Of a stretch of DNA of 64,000 nt, positions 27,150-35,413 are shown one piece after another (position 1 is the first letter of the stretch; each line of letters starts with the position of its first letter). The DNA lies in assembly GCF_028550415.1 (NCBI RefSeq), contig NZ_JAQQKX010000006.1, positions 1-64,000 on the forward strand, read 5' to 3'. A program made the translations under genes and the position numbers. Origin of the DNA: Asticcacaulis aquaticus (lineage in GTDB: Bacteria > Pseudomonadota > Alphaproteobacteria > Caulobacterales > Caulobacteraceae). The notes beneath the pieces were generated by a model. That model was not told where the DNA came from and ran no database searches. It was given only the letters and a program-made list of their open reading frames with translations.

Positions 27150-28528
27150 CGGTTCTGCGTGTCCGACTGCCGCGCATAGGCGTCGAAGGCGCAGGCGACA
27201 TTGCGCACCAGCATCTTCAGCGGCGAATGGAAGGTCACGACACGATCCGTCACGCTGACGATCCCGGCCTCGGCAAAGTCGGCCAGTCCCGCGATATCGC
27301 CGTCGAGATAGTCCGCCGCATAGCCGTGCCGCGCCAGGATGGCCGGGATATCGGCACGGAAATAGCACATCAGATCGCTGATTACCGCCTTGCGCAGTTT
27401 ATCGTCGGCCCGGTAGGCCCAGCCGCGCACCGTGGGCAGCACACCCTCGGCAAGCCGGTTCTGATAGGTGGTTGATTGCGGAATATTCTGCACGATACCG
27501 CCCTCAAGCTCTCCGATCGACGAGGCCCCGAAGCCGAGCAGATCGTCATTGGGCAGGGTCGAATAGCCCATGAAGTTACGTCGCATGGTCCCGGCCTCAA
27601 AAGCGCGAGCGAGTTCATCATCAGGCTTGGCGAAGTGATCTATACCGATGGCCCGATAGCCGCGTGCGTCGAAAAACGCCGTCAGGGCAAGGTACATCTG
27701 CACCTTGTCGTCCGTGTCGGGCAGGGTGGCTGTGTCGATCAGGGTCTGGTGCTTCTTAACCCACGGCACATGGGCGTAGGAGAAGGCCGAGATACGGGCG
27801 GGGTCCAAATCGGCAACGTGCGCCAGCGTTCGCTGCAAACTCTCGGGGCTTTGACCCGGCAATCCATAGACCAGATCGAGGCCGATAGCGCTCAGGCCGT
27901 TGTCGCGCAGCATCTGCATCACCGAGCGGATCAGCTCGATCGGCTGGATACGGTTGATAAGCTGCTGGACGACCGGATCGGTATCCTGAAGGCCGAGCGA
28001 CACGCGGTTGAAGCCCAGCGCCGCATAGGTCTTTACCTTGCTCAGGGTCACCCGGCGTGGATCGAGTTCGATGGACAGTTCGGCATCCATCGTCAGGTCG
28101 AAACGCTGGTGCAGGGCCTCCATAATGTGCCCCAGATCGCCGGGCGTCAGCATGGACGGCGAGCCGCCGCCGAAATGGATGCTGTGAACGCGGGGGCGGA
28201 AGTTCAGCCGGTCGCTGACCATGTTGATCTCGGTGATCAGGCTGTTCACATAGGTGGCGACCGGATCGTAACGCCGCGTCGCCCGCGTATTGCAGCCGCA
28301 GAAGTGGCACATCTGCTCACAGAACGGGATGTGCAGATAAAGCGCGATGGAGCGTTGCGGCGTCATCTGCGCTAGCCAGTCGCCGTAAACCGTGGGCGTC
28401 ATCTCACCGAAGTGATGCGCCGACGGGTAGGAGGTATAGCGCGGCGCTTCACGACCCAGAAAACGGGCGACATCGTGGTCTTGCCAGCTTTTGTGGGGCC
28501 AATTTTTGTGAAGAACTGTGGCGGGCAT
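27131..28528 (-). CDS. hemN: Oxygen-independent coproporphyrinogen III dehydrogenase HemN
   Basis: A 465-residue radical-SAM enzyme with AAAGGAG before ATG 28528. The iron-sulfur cluster cysteines Cys70, Cys74 and Cys77 lie in HIPFCEQMCHFCGCN, GGGSPSML binds SAM, and the HemN C-terminal domain is complete. It converts coproporphyrinogen III to protoporphyrinogen IX without oxygen. The fourth cysteine (CGC) typical of true HemN rather than HemW is present. Tight head-to-tail spacing with an upstream hydrolase gene (77 bp) may mean shared transcription. Confidence 0.95.
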   Translation of the reverse strand: MPATVLHKNWPHKSWQDHDVARFLGREAPRYTSYPSAHHFGEMTPTVYGDWLAQMTPQRSIALYLHIPFCEQMCHFCGCNTRATRRYDPVATYVNSLITEINMVSDRLNFRPRVHSIHFGGGSPSMLTPGDLGHIMEALHQRFDLTMDAELSIELDPRRVTLSKVKTYAALGFNRVSLGLQDTDPVVQQLINRIQPIELIRSVMQMLRDNGLSAIGLDLVYGLPGQSPESLQRTLAHVADLDPARISAFSYAHVPWVKKHQTLIDTATLPDTDDKVQMYLALTAFFDARGYRAIGIDHFAKPDDELARAFEAGTMRRNFMGYSTLPNDDLLGFGASSIGELEGGIVQNIPQSTTYQNRLAEGVLPTVRGWAYRADDKLRKAVISDLMCYFRADIPAILARHGYAADYLDGDIAGLADFAEAGIVSVTDRVVTFHSPLKMLVRNVACAFDAYARQSDTQNRYSKVA

Positions 28529-28604
28529 AGGCGGGCTCCTTTACGCGAACCCGCCACTTTTATGCCGATTTATCCCTTCGGTTTATGTGGTCATTCGCCG
28601 CAGG

Positions 28605-29540
28605 CTATTTCAGAGCCTCGATAAGGGCCGCCGCAAAGGCATCGGGCTGATCGTACATGATGAAGTGCTGGCTGTTGTCGAACCGGCGGGCCGTGAAGTG
28701 CGCTGTTCCCGCATATTGCGTTTTGTAGAAGGCTTCGGTCTGGTCTGCCGTATAGGGCATGGACGCATGATGCGGGAAGAACAGCACGACCGCCGCGGTG
28801 ATCTTCGGCAGGTCCTGGCGCAGGTCCATGGTCATGTCATCGTAGAAGGCCTGAGCCACGACGTGGCGGTCGGATTGCGCGCCCCACGTCGCGATGCGCA
28901 GGCGGTTTTTCTCGGCTTCGGTTTTCGGGGCGGGCAGGGCAGCCAATGCGGCCTGTTGCTGGGCCTTGTAGGTGGCGTCGTCGCCTTTCAGCATATTGTC
29001 GCGCATCTGGGTCGCTTGCGGGATAATGGTTTCGGTGGTGGCCATCGGGTTGAACAGGACGCCGATGAACGGCAGGGCATCGACGACAATCACTTTCGAC
29101 ACGCTGTCGGGGTGCTGGCTGGCCAGACGTAGACCCGTCAGGCCCCCTAGCGAATGACCGACAACGATCGGCTTTTGTAGCTTGTTTTGCACGATATAGG
29201 CATTGAGCGCCTCGGTGACCGGATCGATGACCGGGCCGGTGCGATTGGCGGCCGCGGGTTCGGAGCCAAAGCCTGCAATATTGATGACGTGCAGGCGGTA
29301 CCGGCCTTTCAACTGTGTCACCGTGGCGTCCCACACTTCGCGGGAACAGTTGAGCCCGGGGATCAGGATGATGTCCGGACCCTGACCTACGACCTCTACG
29401 GAAAAACGTGCGGTTTCGGCGGACGGGAAAGGCGTGGCGGATTTGGCGCCGGAGGTACAGGCCACGAAGATGGCGATAAACAGAATGAACCACGGAGCAA
29501 GGCGGGGGCGGCAACGCGCCTGAGGGCTGCGTTCTGACAT
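28605..29540 (-). CDS. Exported alpha/beta hydrolase (possible lipoprotein)
   Basis: 311 residues with AAGGAAA before ATG 29540. The N-terminal hydrophobic stretch ends IFVAC at Cys28, a possible lipobox. The fold shows IILIPGLNCSREVWD (oxyanion region), nucleophile Ser130 in VGHSLGGLTG and the final His in FDNSQHFIMYDQ. Substrate unknown; esterase or peptidase activity is possible. It lies 24 bp after the XRE-regulator gene, so it probably belongs to the same transcript and to the same response. Confidence 0.75.
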   Translation of the reverse strand: MSERSPQARCRPRLAPWFILFIAIFVACTSGAKSATPFPSAETARFSVEVVGQGPDIILIPGLNCSREVWDATVTQLKGRYRLHVINIAGFGSEPAAANRTGPVIDPVTEALNAYIVQNKLQKPIVVGHSLGGLTGLRLASQHPDSVSKVIVVDALPFIGVLFNPMATTETIIPQATQMRDNMLKGDDATYKAQQQAALAALPAPKTEAEKNRLRIATWGAQSDRHVVAQAFYDDMTMDLRQDLPKITAAVVLFFPHHASMPYTADQTEAFYKTQYAGTAHFTARRFDNSQHFIMYDQPDAFAAALIEALK

Positions 29541-29564
29541 GATGATTTCCTTTTGGATGACAGT

Positions 29565-29777
29565 TTAGGCGCCGGTTTTCGGACGATAGGGATTGTCGAA
29601 GATGTCCTCGACGGGCAGGTCGAACACGCCGGCGATCTTGTAGGCGAGGTCAAGCGACGGGTCATGTTTGTCGGATTCGACGGCGATGACGGCCTGTCGT
29701 GAGACGCCCAGCTTGACGGCCAGATCGGCCTGGGTCAAACCAGCCGCGGAGCGGAGTTCCTTGAGGTTGGTCTTCAT
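29565..29777 (-). CDS. Small XRE-family regulator (YozG-like)
   Basis: 70 residues, nearly all helix-turn-helix: ELRSAAGLTQADLAVKLGV and SRQAVIAVESDKHDPSL, ending FDLPVEDIF. This matches the very short Cro/CI-like regulators that are commonly paired with small membrane proteins. Its ATG overlaps the stop of the upstream membrane-protein gene as ATGA, so the two are translationally coupled. The three tandem palindromes at 30211-30286 are plausible targets, giving autoregulation, but binding is inferred from position only. Confidence 0.85.
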   Translation of the reverse strand: MKTNLKELRSAAGLTQADLAVKLGVSRQAVIAVESDKHDPSLDLAYKIAGVFDLPVEDIFDNPYRPKTGA

Positions 29778-30172
29778 TTGACGGACCGGATAAAGGCGCA
29801 GCTGATGCCGTAAAAGATCCAGAACATCGGATAGACCATATAAAGCGGCGGGCTCTGGACCTGCGCATAGTTGATCAGGAAGCCCCACGCCGTACACAGG
29901 AACAGGGTCAGGCCTGTGGCGGTCACGAAGCGTTCGGTCAGGATGGCCCGCATATATTCGTCGGTCTTGCTCATAAAGCGCAGCACACACCAGATGGTCA
30001 TACCGACCGGCAGGCTGGGGAGCACGGCCAGGGTATAGAGCAGGGGCGTCGGTTCGGGATGGGCGCGGGCATAGAAGCCAACGATCAGTAGAAGGATGAC
30101 GTAGAGCGTCATCCATCCCAGAATGCTCAGGGTGTAGCGGGCGCTGTGCGATTTGAAATTTATCTGTGTCAT
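29774..30172 (-). CDS. Small four-helix membrane protein coupled to the XRE regulator
   Basis: 132 residues from ATG 30172, with AGGA upstream; an in-frame start at 30202 would remove the spacing to that site. Four hydrophobic segments at about 18-36, 49-70, 85-103 and 110-128 resemble DUF2178-type proteins that accompany short XRE regulators in bacteria and archaea. Function unknown; a sensor or anti-regulator role toward the XRE protein is a guess from the coupling. Confidence 0.7.
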   Translation of the reverse strand: MTQINFKSHSARYTLSILGWMTLYVILLLIVGFYARAHPEPTPLLYTLAVLPSLPVGMTIWCVLRFMSKTDEYMRAILTERFVTATGLTLFLCTAWGFLINYAQVQSPPLYMVYPMFWIFYGISCAFIRSVK

Positions 30173-30210
30173 GATGTGTGTCCTGTGAGGGGGAAAGGAC
30201 ATCGGGCCGG

Positions 30211-30230
30211 ATGTAAGGTTTAGGTTACAT
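30211..30230. promoter_or_regulatory. Tandem palindrome 1 of 3
   Basis: ATGTAAGGTTTAGGTTACAT: arms ATGTAA and TTACAT. Lies 39 bp upstream of the membrane-protein start. Confidence 0.6.
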
Positions 30231-30237
30231 CTGAAAA

Positions 30238-30257
30238 ATGTAATGTCAACCTGACAT
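30238..30257. promoter_or_regulatory. Tandem palindrome 2 of 3
   Basis: ATGTAATGTCAACCTGACAT: inner arms ATGTCA and TGACAT around ACC, with a second ATGTAA half at the left. Centre 27 bp from palindrome 1. Confidence 0.6.
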
Positions 30258-30266
30258 CAAAAATAA

Positions 30267-30286
30267 ATGTCAGGTTTGCCTGACAT
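30267..30286. promoter_or_regulatory. Tandem palindrome 3 of 3
   Basis: ATGTCAGGTTTGCCTGACAT: perfect arms ATGTCAGG and CCTGACAT around TTTG. Centre 29 bp from palindrome 2 and 50 bp upstream of the divergent start at 30336, so it can serve both directions. Confidence 0.65.
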
Positions 30287-30335
30287 GGCCAAAATCGGCG
30301 TTCTGTGTAAGGCTTTGCTGAAACAGGAGGCATTC

Positions 30336-30719
30336 ATGCGCAAGCTTATTTTTCTGGGTGGTCTGGCCGTCGGGCTGGTGGTGGGGCTGAGCGTGCCGGT
30401 ATGGGCCGATAACGACTCGCCGCGCGTGACGGCGCTCGAAGCGCGTATCTCGGCGCTGGAGGCCAAGGTCGGCAACGATCCGGAAAACAAGCGCATTGCC
30501 CTGTCGGGATCGCAATCGTTGACGGGGCAGATCGGCAAGGTCATCGATCTCAACGCCGGGGATGAAATCCGCCTGACGACCGGACGGGCGTCGCTGGTCA
30601 TGAAGAAGGACGGTCAGATCGCGCTCAAAGGCGGCGCGATTACGATCGAAGGCCAGCGCGTGGAGGTCAGGGACGCCAGCAATCCGGCGATCAAGGGCAG
30701 CAAGATCGGTGACAACTGA
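30336..30719 (+). CDS. Secreted protein of unknown function
   Basis: 127 residues with AGGAGG six bases before ATG 30336. A signal peptide covers about 1-22 (cleavage after VWA). A short coiled stretch (VTALEARISALEAKV) is followed by LNAGDEIRLTTGRASLVMKK and then DGQIALKGGAITIEG, a beta pattern that resembles the repeating C-terminal stalk of VgrG or phage spike proteins, but only a few turns long. It is divergent from the membrane/XRE pair and shares the triple palindrome. Function not known. Confidence 0.7.
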   Translation: MRKLIFLGGLAVGLVVGLSVPVWADNDSPRVTALEARISALEAKVGNDPENKRIALSGSQSLTGQIGKVIDLNAGDEIRLTTGRASLVMKKDGQIALKGGAITIEGQRVEVRDASNPAIKGSKIGDN

Positions 30720-31079
30720 AACCGTCTGACGAAATTTGAAACCCTATGAAAATAAAGCCCTATTTAAAGTCGACTAAATCAGTCTATTTTTGATTAGGTT
30801 CGCTAAAGTTTTATCTCAGTGCCCTAAGAGCCGTTTTGCTGGAATCTGCGGTTAAACCGTACCGAATTTCAATCTCTATTTTTTAAATATATTATATTTT
30901 TCAAACTGAAATATGAATTTCATCTTTCGGCGTCACCTGAAAAAGCGGTTGCCGAGTAGAGTCGCCTTTGTGGCGATCCTAAGGCATCATTTCTAAACCA
31001 AGTCATATTTTTATTGACGCGAACGACGCCATATACAACTTATTTGGTTGTAATTAGCGCCTTCGTTCCGGAGATGTAG
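30720..31079. other. AT-rich non-coding leader upstream of the sulfur locus
   Basis: 360 bp with no gene. The centre (30870-30930) is much richer in A and T than the surroundings. GACT-AAATC-AGTC (30772-30784) is an inverted repeat. Nearer the next gene are two small hairpins, TCGCC-TTTG-TGGCGA (30962-30976) and TACAAC...GTTGTA (31035-31053), and TTGACG at 31014. The length and the paired hairpins would fit a regulated leader, but I recognise no known riboswitch. Confidence 0.35.
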
Positions 31080-31256
31080 ATGAGCCAGGTTCATTCCCTT
31101 AATCCCGTCCGCCGCCTCAGCGAGGCCGAGGAGCATATTCTCAATGCTATCGGCCAGATCCGTTACGGCTCGGTCGAGGTGGTCATCCACGACTCGCGCA
31201 TCGTTCAGATCGAGAAGAGCGAAAAAGTCCGTTTCGAGACGAAGCGCGACGCCTGA
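31080..31256 (+). CDS. YezD-family small protein (DUF2292)
   Basis: 58 residues with CGGAG six bases before ATG 31080. The core reads AIGQIRYGSVEVVIHDSRIV and then QIEKSEKVRF, the exact pattern of DUF2292/YezD proteins (I..L..I.YGSVEI.VHD..IVQIE..EK.R). These small beta proteins are found beside sulfate and organosulfur uptake genes in many bacteria; their activity is not known. Here the next genes on the strand are a TonB receptor and a sulfate-binding protein, which fits. Confidence 0.85.
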   Translation: MSQVHSLNPVRRLSEAEEHILNAIGQIRYGSVEVVIHDSRIVQIEKSEKVRFETKRDA

Positions 31257-31330
31257 TTTCAGTATGCCGCATAGAGCGGCTCCCGCGTTCAAAAACACAC
31301 CCAGAAACCGCACCGTTAAAGGCTATCTCC

Positions 31331-33760
31331 ATGTCCTCCTCCCCCAAAAACACGGGTTTCAAGACCAAATCGGGCGTCCTGACACTTGCCCTGCTGGCCA
31401 GCGTCTCGACGCTCGCTGTCACCCATCCGGCCTTTGCCGCCGACGCGCCCGCTGTTGCGGCCGATGACAATGCCGACGCCGCCGAGCGCGCCAAGAACGA
31501 CATCACCGACGTTTACATCACCGCCCGCCGCAAGTCGGAAAACATTCAGGATGTGCCGATCTCGGTAACCGCCGTCAGCGGCGCGCAACTGGAAGCGCAA
31601 GGCATCAACAATGTCGAGCAACTGACCCGCGCCCAGCCGTCGATTCAGCTGATCACGCAGAACCCGCGCAATACCGCGACCACCATCCGCGGCCTCGGCT
31701 CGACCATCGGCCTGACCAATGACGGCCTGGAACAGGGCGTCGGCATCTATGTCGACGAAGTCTTCTACGCCCGCCCGGGTTCGGCGGTCGCCGACCTGAT
31801 CGACGTCGAGCGCATCGAAGTCCTGCGCGGCCCGCAAGGCACGCTGTTCGGCAAGAACACGACCGCCGGGGCGCTCAATATCACGACCCGCGCGCCGAGC
31901 TTCACACCGGAAGCGCATCTTGAGGTCACCGCCGGCAATTACGGCTTCCTGCAAGGCAAGGCCATCATTTCCGGGCCGCTGATCGACGGCAAGCTGGCCG
32001 GGCGTCTGGCGGTTGGCAGCACGAAACGCGACGGCCTCTATGAGAATGTCACGACGAAGACCAAACAGAACGACCTGAACAGTCAGGTTTTGCGGGCTCA
32101 ACTGTTGTGGACGCCGAACGACACCCTGACCGGCCGTTTCAGCTACGACTACGCCTATCAGGACCCGGAAGCCAATACGCAGGCCTTCGTGCGCGCCGGT
32201 ACGACGCTGCGCGCCGCCAACCGTCAGTTCGCCTTCCTGTCGCAACAGGCCGGTGGTTATCAGCCCGCCTCGACCAATCCCTACGACCGTCTGGTCGACG
32301 TGAACGGTGAGATTCAGGCCAAGCAGCGCATCAATGGTGCCTCGGCAACCTTCAACTGGGATCTGGGTGACACGACCCTGACCTCGATCACCGCATGGCG
32401 CAAATGGGAGTGGTGGCCGCAGAACGACCGCGACTACACCGCGCTGTCGATCCGCACCAAGTCGAGCAATCCGTCGGACCAGAAGCAACTGAGTCAGGAA
32501 GTGCGCTGGGCCTCGAACGGCGAAAACACGATCGACTGGGTGGTCGGCGCCTATGCCTTCAAGCAGCGCGTCGAGACCAACGGCACCGAAGCCTGGGGCA
32601 AGGACGCCGCCTGGTGGCTGATCGGCACCACGACCGGTTCGCCCGCCGTGGCCGTGCCGTCAAATCTGCTCGACGGTTATGAGCAGAAATTGCACGCGGT
32701 CGGCAAGACGACGTCCTACGCGGTGTTCGGGCAACTGACCTGGAACGTGACGGACAGATTCAAGGTCACGCCGGGTCTGCGTTATACCACCGAAGACAAG
32801 TACCAACTTTACCAGCAGGTGGCTTCGGGCGGTCTGGCGACGACTAACTCGGCGCTCATCTCGGCCAAGAACGGCATTTCGCGGACCTATGCCTATACGG
32901 CGGAACTGTCCGACAGCAAGGTGACCGGCCAGCTCAGCCTGTCCTATGACCTCGCGCCTGACGTCCTGTCCTACCTGACCTTCTCGAAGGGCTACAAGTC
33001 GGGTGGCATTAACGCGGCGGGCATCCCGACGGATTCGAACGGCAACCCGGTCATCCAGAGCGCCGCTCTGCGCCCCGAAGACGTCACCGGCATCGAACTG
33101 GGCTTCAAGACCCAGTTCTGGGACAAGCGCGCGACGCTGAACCTCGCCATCTACTCGAACGACGTAAAGGACTATCAGGCTAATGTCGTCGACTCCAACA
33201 CCGGTTCGCTGCGCGGTTATCTGGCCAATGTGGAAAAGGTCGAGGTCAAGGGCGTCGAACTCGACGGTCGCTGGCGTCCGTTTGACGGCCTGAATATCTG
33301 GGGTACGGTCAGCTATACCGACGGCAAGTACGCCTCGTTCGCCAACGCTCCGGCACCGCTGGAACTGCAAGCCTCCGGCACGTCGATCGCCGACCTGAGC
33401 GGCAAGGACCTGCCCGGCGTGTCGAAGTGGGCCGGGTCGCTGGGCGGCGAATATACCTGGAATGCGCCGTTCGGTGCCCTGACGGGTGACGCCTATGTCA
33501 GCGGCGACGTCTCCTACCGTTCGGAATGGAACTCGGACGCCTCGGTATCGAAATACGCCGTGGTTGATGAATCGACTATCGCCAATCTACGCCTCGGCTA
33601 TCGCGCCAGCGGCGGCACCGAAATCTTCCTGTGGGTCAAGAACGCCTTCGACGAAGAGTACCTGCAATTCCTGACCATCCAGCAGGGCAATTCAGGCGCG
33701 CTATTCGGTCAGCCGGGCGATCCCCGTACCTTCGGTGTAACGCTGCGCAAGTCGTTCTAA
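31331..33760 (+). CDS. TonB-dependent receptor of the sulfur locus
   Basis: An 809-residue outer-membrane receptor with AAAGG upstream of ATG 31331. Signal peptide about 1-36 (cleavage after AFA); TonB-box-like DVYITARRKSENIQDVP; plug domain about 60-175 with RIEVLRGPQGTLFGKNTTAGAL; barrel to a C-terminal Phe (VTLRKSF), as barrel insertion requires. It lies 74 bp after the YezD gene and 96 bp before a sulfate-binding protein gene, so import of a sulfate ester, sulfonate or other organosulfur compound is the likely role. That substrate is inferred from neighbours only. Confidence 0.92.
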   Translation: MSSSPKNTGFKTKSGVLTLALLASVSTLAVTHPAFAADAPAVAADDNADAAERAKNDITDVYITARRKSENIQDVPISVTAVSGAQLEAQGINNVEQLTRAQPSIQLITQNPRNTATTIRGLGSTIGLTNDGLEQGVGIYVDEVFYARPGSAVADLIDVERIEVLRGPQGTLFGKNTTAGALNITTRAPSFTPEAHLEVTAGNYGFLQGKAIISGPLIDGKLAGRLAVGSTKRDGLYENVTTKTKQNDLNSQVLRAQLLWTPNDTLTGRFSYDYAYQDPEANTQAFVRAGTTLRAANRQFAFLSQQAGGYQPASTNPYDRLVDVNGEIQAKQRINGASATFNWDLGDTTLTSITAWRKWEWWPQNDRDYTALSIRTKSSNPSDQKQLSQEVRWASNGENTIDWVVGAYAFKQRVETNGTEAWGKDAAWWLIGTTTGSPAVAVPSNLLDGYEQKLHAVGKTTSYAVFGQLTWNVTDRFKVTPGLRYTTEDKYQLYQQVASGGLATTNSALISAKNGISRTYAYTAELSDSKVTGQLSLSYDLAPDVLSYLTFSKGYKSGGINAAGIPTDSNGNPVIQSAALRPEDVTGIELGFKTQFWDKRATLNLAIYSNDVKDYQANVVDSNTGSLRGYLANVEKVEVKGVELDGRWRPFDGLNIWGTVSYTDGKYASFANAPAPLELQASGTSIADLSGKDLPGVSKWAGSLGGEYTWNAPFGALTGDAYVSGDVSYRSEWNSDASVSKYAVVDESTIANLRLGYRASGGTEIFLWVKNAFDEEYLQFLTIQQGNSGALFGQPGDPRTFGVTLRKSF

Positions 33761-33812
33761 GCGTTTATTCTCTGCGCAACAGGGGAGGGGCCAACTTCCC
33801 TCCCCGAGACTA

Positions 33813-33846
33813 CAGGCGTCTGTTGCATACAGACGCCTGCTTTTTT
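33813..33846 (+). terminator. Terminator between TonB receptor and sulfate-binding protein genes
   Basis: Perfect 11-bp stem CAGGCGTCTGT / ACAGACGCCTG, loop TGCAT, then C and six T. It ends 10 bp before the next start codon, so read-through of this site, or a promoter within it, must feed the downstream gene. Confidence 0.85.
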
Positions 33847-33856
33847 GGAAAAGACC

Positions 33857-34882
33857 ATGTTTAAAGCCGCTCCCCATCGTCGCCATATCTTGTCCGCCGG
33901 AGCAGGCCTGAGCCTGTTGTCGGCTTGCGGTCAGAAGCCGGAGACGCGCAAGGCGGTCGAACTGCTCAATGTGTCCTACGACCCAACGCGCGAGCTTTAT
34001 GCCGAATATAATGCGGCCTTTGCCACATACTGGCTCGATAAGACCGGTCAGGCGGTGGCGGTCCGACAGTCGCACGGCGGGTCGGGCAAGCAGGCCCGGG
34101 CGGTGATCGAGGGCCTTGAGGCAGATGTGGTGACGCTGGCCCTGTCCGATGATATCGACGCGCTGGTGAGCAAGGCGGCGTTGTTGCCAGCCGGGTGGGA
34201 TACGCGGTTGCCGAACCATTCCGCGCCCTATACCTCGATCATCGTGTTTCTGGTGCGTAAGGGCAATCCGAAGGGCATTAGGGACTGGGGCGATCTGGTC
34301 AGGCCGGGGACAGCGGTGATCACACCCAACCCGAAGACCGGTGGCGGGGCGCGCTGGAACTATCTGGCGGGCTATGCGTGGGCGCTGAAAACCTATGGTG
34401 GCGACGAAGCCAAGGCCGAGGACTATGTGAAACGTCTTTACGCCAATGTACCGGTGCTTGATACGGGGGCGCGCGGTTCGACTACGACCTTCGTGCAGCG
34501 TGGTGTAGGGGATGTCCTGCTGACGTGGGAGAACGAGGCCCATCTGGCGGTCAGCGAGCCGGGCGGCGAGAGTTTCGAGATCGTCACCCCGCCGACCTCG
34601 ATTCTGGCCGAACCGCCGGTGGCATGGGTCGATCGCGTCGTCGACAAGAAAGGTACGCGGGTCGTGGCGGAGGCCTATCTGACTTGGCTTTATAGTGACG
34701 TCGGGCAGGAGATTATCGGCAAGCACTATTACCGCCCGAGCGTACCGGAGATTGCCGCGCGCTATGCCGATCGCTTTCCTTCGGTGACGCTGAGTACGAT
34801 CCGCGATCTGGGCGGCTGGGGCGCGGTGCAGGCCAAACACTTCGAGGACGGCGGGATTTTCGACCGCATCACGCGGAAATAA
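33857..34882 (+). CDS. Sulfate/thiosulfate-binding periplasmic lipoprotein (Sbp-like)
   Basis: 341 residues from ATG 33857 with GGAAAAG upstream; the TTG at 33845 lies in the terminator T-tract. Signal ends LLSAC, so the protein is probably lipid-anchored. The family pattern is clear: [30 protein letters not shown] with the sulfate-contact SGGSGKQ-like loop, ADVVTLAL, and [16 protein letters not shown]. Full-length for Sbp/CysP. No CysT, CysW or CysA gene follows, so the permease must be elsewhere. Confidence 0.93.
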   Translation: MFKAAPHRRHILSAGAGLSLLSACGQKPETRKAVELLNVSYDPTRELYAEYNAAFATYWLDKTGQAVAVRQSHGGSGKQARAVIEGLEADVVTLALSDDIDALVSKAALLPAGWDTRLPNHSAPYTSIIVFLVRKGNPKGIRDWGDLVRPGTAVITPNPKTGGGARWNYLAGYAWALKTYGGDEAKAEDYVKRLYANVPVLDTGARGSTTTFVQRGVGDVLLTWENEAHLAVSEPGGESFEIVTPPTSILAEPPVAWVDRVVDKKGTRVVAEAYLTWLYSDVGQEIIGKHYYRPSVPEIAARYADRFPSVTLSTIRDLGGWGAVQAKHFEDGGIFDRITRK

Positions 34883-34883
34883 C

Positions 34884-34911
34884 ATCCTCCCCTGCGAAGC
34901 GGAGGAGGGTG
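34884..34911. repeat. Short CCTCC/GGAGG hairpin element
   Basis: ATCCTCC...GGAGGGT around CCTGCGAAGC, between the convergent sbp-like and rhodanese genes. Same type as 4945-4965 and 44229-44253; it may help transcription end here. Confidence 0.45.
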
Positions 34912-34912
34912 A

Positions 34913-35224
34913 TTACGGCTCTACCGGCAGGCCTTCGGCGATCCAGCCGCGAATGCCCGGTGCCAGATGCGCGTCGGCGTTGATCCCAAAGGCCTGAGCC
35001 GCTTCGATGGCGCGCAGCGAGCGCACGCCGCCTGCGCACATGAAGATGATCTCTTTTCCGTCCTGCGGCAGTTCGCCCGGATGAAAGGTCGACAGCGGCT
35101 GGTTGACGCTGCCTGCGATGCGCGCCTGTTCGAATTCGTAGTCTTCACGTACGTCGATCAGATGAATCTGGCCGCTTTCGAGCGCGGTCTGGACTTCGGC
35201 GGGCGTGAGGTTGCGGACGGACAT
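34913..35224 (-). CDS. Single-domain rhodanese
   Basis: 103 residues from ATG 35224 with AAGGAG upstream. The active-site loop is CAGGVRS with Cys63, preceded by HLIDVREDYEFEQARI. Stand-alone rhodaneses carry persulfide sulfur between donors and acceptors. It is convergent with the sulfate-binding protein gene, consistent with a local sulfur theme. Cytoplasmic; no signal peptide. A perfect palindrome, TGACAG-TTTGT-CTGTCA, sits just upstream of its ribosome site. Confidence 0.92.
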   Translation of the reverse strand: MSVRNLTPAEVQTALESGQIHLIDVREDYEFEQARIAGSVNQPLSTFHPGELPQDGKEIIFMCAGGVRSLRAIEAAQAFGINADAHLAPGIRGWIAEGLPVEP

Positions 35225-35235
35225 GCGGGGCTCCT

Positions 35236-35252
35236 TGACAGTTTGTCTGTCA
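35236..35252. promoter_or_regulatory. Palindrome upstream of the rhodanese gene
   Basis: TGACAG-TTTGT-CTGTCA, ending about 12 bp before the start codon, well placed for a repressor. No match to a known operator is claimed. Confidence 0.4.
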
Positions 35253-35413
35253 TACAGGTCTGTGTGCGCTATCGCCATAAAAATATGACGTTTTGCCGCG
35301 CGGCATCACACCCCTGAGGCAGGCCGTCGCGCGGCAGAATGCGCAGGTCACAGGGCGGATTTTCGCGTCTAAACCCCTCTCAACGGATTTACACCGAGAG
35401 AGGACATTTCGTT

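Noticed and set aside
28529-28604. FNR-type site before hemN
   Set aside because: No TTGAT-N4-ATCAA pattern is present in the short gap.
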